This document shows, piece by piece, positions 62,934 through 64,000 of a stretch of DNA of 64,000 nucleotides. Numbering within the stretch: position 1 is the first letter of the stretch; each line of letters opens with the position of its first letter. The stretch comes from Colletes latitarsis (taxonomy: Eukaryota; Arthropoda; Insecta; Hymenoptera; Colletidae): positions 3,100,001-3,164,000 of the forward strand of contig NW_027488370.1 of NCBI RefSeq assembly GCF_051014445.1, written 5' to 3'. The translations under genes were made by a program, and so were the position numbers. The notes beneath the pieces were generated by a model that was not told the origin of the DNA, did no database searches, and saw nothing but the letters and a program-made list of their open reading frames with translations.

Positions 62934-64000
62934 CCGCCCCGCCTCCTCCTCCAGGCCAACCTCAACCACTGCCGCGCGGCACAGGACTTGATGTCCCAAG
63001 TCCTCGCGGAGTGGGGGGTTGGCCTGGCGGTCGCCGCCGAGCCGTACCGCGTCCCTGATCACCCTCATTGGGTGGGCGACGCGGACGGCTTGGTGGCGAC
63101 GGTATGGGGAGGGGGCGACGGGTCCCCACCGTTCTCCTTGTTGGAGCGCGGTCGGGGATTCGTCGCCGTGGACTGGGGGGGAGTCGCTGTGGTGGGGTGC
63201 TACATTTCGCCCCGTAGCGGTCACGCTGCGTTCGAGCTGTACTTGGCCGAGGTCGCGGCATGCGTGCAGCGCTACGCGGCCCGGCCGGTGCTGGTCCTGG
63301 GGGATTTTAATGCCAAGTCGGTGGCTTGGGGATCCCCCAGGACCTCCGTTCGCGGCGGGATCCTGGGCGATTGGGCGGCGGGGCTCGACCTCCGGGGGTC
63401 GGAGCACACATGCGTGCGGCGATATGGGGGGTCCATCGTGGATGTTGGATTCGCGACCCCCAACGCCGTGCGCATGGTGTCGGGTTGGCACGTGGTCGCG
63501 GGGGCAGAGACACTCTCCGATCACCGGTACATCCGGATGGAGGTCTCTGCCGCCGCGAGTGCATCCCGACACGGCCGCCTGCGTGGCACCCCACCACGCC
63601 GCTGGGCGCTTCGGCGCCTGGACAAGGACGCCCTGATGGCAGCTGCCCTCGCTGCAACTTGGCCGCAGGGAGCGGCCGAGTTGCCGAGCATAGAGGAGGA
63701 GGTCGCCCGGCTCGGAGCATTGGTCGCGGGTATTTGCGACGCGGCGATGCCTCGGGTCGGGCGGGCTTCTCCTCGCCGGGCGGTGTACTGGTGGTCGGAC
63801 GCGATCGCGGAGTTGCGAGTCGCGACTGTCCGCGCCCGACGCCAGTACACCCGCGCGCGCCGTCGTCAACGTACAGGCGACGGCGTGGCGCGAGCGAGGG
63901 CAGCTGATGACCTGTATGGAGCATACCGCGTGGCGCGGGTTGCTCTGCAGGTCGCCATCAAACGGGCCAAGACCCAGGCATGGAAGGAGCTCCTCCAGAC
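62931..64000 (+). CDS. ORF2, APE-type endonuclease domain and linker (partial at window end)
   Basis: N-terminal 356 residues of the polyprotein that nicks the target and reverse transcribes the element. The frame is open from ATG 62931 to the window edge. The endonuclease fold motifs of the R1 clade are all present: QANLNHCRAA (N10), AAEPYR (E37), VLVLGDFNAKS (D125, N127), GGSIVDVGFA (D171) and LSDHRYI (S196, D197, H198). After about residue 205 comes a basic linker (RRQYTRARRRQR) that leads to the RT domain beyond the window. No stop or frameshift is seen, so this endonuclease looks functional. It cannot be compared with the minus-strand RT fragment because the two cover different parts of ORF2. 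Confidence 0.92.
   Translation, partial: MPPRLLLQANLNHCRAAQDLMSQVLAEWGVGLAVAAEPYRVPDHPHWVGDADGLVATVWGGGDGSPPFSLLERGRGFVAVDWGGVAVVGCYISPRSGHAAFELYLAEVAACVQRYAARPVLVLGDFNAKSVAWGSPRTSVRGGILGDWAAGLDLRGSEHTCVRRYGGSIVDVGFATPNAVRMVSGWHVVAGAETLSDHRYIRMEVSAAASASRHGRLRGTPPRRWALRRLDKDALMAAALAATWPQGAAELPSIEEEVARLGALVAGICDAAMPRVGRASPRRAVYWWSDAIAELRVATVRARRQYTRARRRQRTGDGVARARAADDLYGAYRVARVALQVAIKRAKTQAWKELLQ

Larger units (their letters stand above)
60670..64000 (+). mobile_element. R1-clade, SART-like non-LTR retrotransposon, 5' part (continues past window)
   Basis: Satellite sequence stops after TTAGGTCTGGG at 60669 and GC-rich unique sequence begins (CCCTGAGGGGCTG). It contains a 384-nt 5' UTR, ORF1 with three CCHC knuckles and the endonuclease part of ORF2, in that order, so it is probably a full-length 5' end. 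It is plus-strand, so it reads in the same sense as the G-rich TTAGG-like strand, opposite to the three minus-strand copies. Orientation plus the TAATG junction between ORFs resemble SART1 of silkworm as I recall it. The exact 5' boundary is uncertain by up to three G residues, and the 3' end is not in the window. Confidence 0.9.

Noticed and set aside
61026..63924. Long minus-strand frames opposite ORF1 and ORF2 (444, 357, 313 and 205 codons)
   Set aside because: Shadows of high-GC codons on the other strand; no recognisable motif, while the plus-strand frames have zinc knuckles and full endonuclease motifs.

Overview
The window looks like heterochromatic, probably subtelomeric DNA from an insect. 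About 58 of its 64 kb is one satellite: a head-to-tail array of a roughly 176-bp monomer (about 330 copies, all in one orientation, about 40% GC by eye). It is broken only by GC-rich non-LTR retrotransposon sequence. The retrotransposon proteins have the hallmarks of the arthropod R1 clade (which includes R1, TRAS and SART): a gag-like ORF1 with three zinc knuckles, and an ORF2 with APE-type endonuclease, reverse transcriptase and a C-terminal CCHC. Each monomer carries two tandem copies of an 11-bp motif, consensus TTAGGTCTGGG, which extends the arthropod telomere repeat TTAGG. From memory, 11-bp motifs of this type have been reported as telomeric in some Hymenoptera. A hymenopteran is therefore my best guess, but it is not proven.

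Layout. 1-19846: satellite, with higher-order periods of about 2.1, 2.46 and 2.64 kb and local duplications. 19847-22112: a 5'-truncated R1-clade element on the minus strand (3' half of the RT ORF, 3' UTR, poly(A)) with a 14-bp target-site duplication. 22113-42485: satellite, including an apparently exact 3357-bp tandem duplication (34704-41417). 42498-42775 and 46321-46596: two copies of one short 3'-end fragment of the same family, multiplied by a later 3.8-4.2 kb duplication of the array. 46611-60669: more satellite, dominated by other monomer subtypes. 60670-64000: the 5' end of a plus-strand element with 5' UTR, ORF1 and the endonuclease part of ORF2; it runs off the window.

How it fits together. 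Every retrotransposon junction visible here falls within or at the edge of the 11-bp motif. The minus-strand elements lie in the C-rich (CCTAA-like) sense and the plus-strand element in the G-rich (TTAGG-like) sense. This matches the pair of telomere-specific families TRAS and SART in silkworm, which occupy opposite orientations. The plus-strand element also has an overlapping TAATG stop-start between ORF1 and ORF2, the arrangement known for SART1 translational coupling. My reading is that the satellite embeds telomere-like target sites and acts as a large landing pad for telomere-targeting retrotransposons, while unequal exchange of monomers and blocks spreads the insertions. No host protein gene, tRNA, rRNA or CRISPR array was found.
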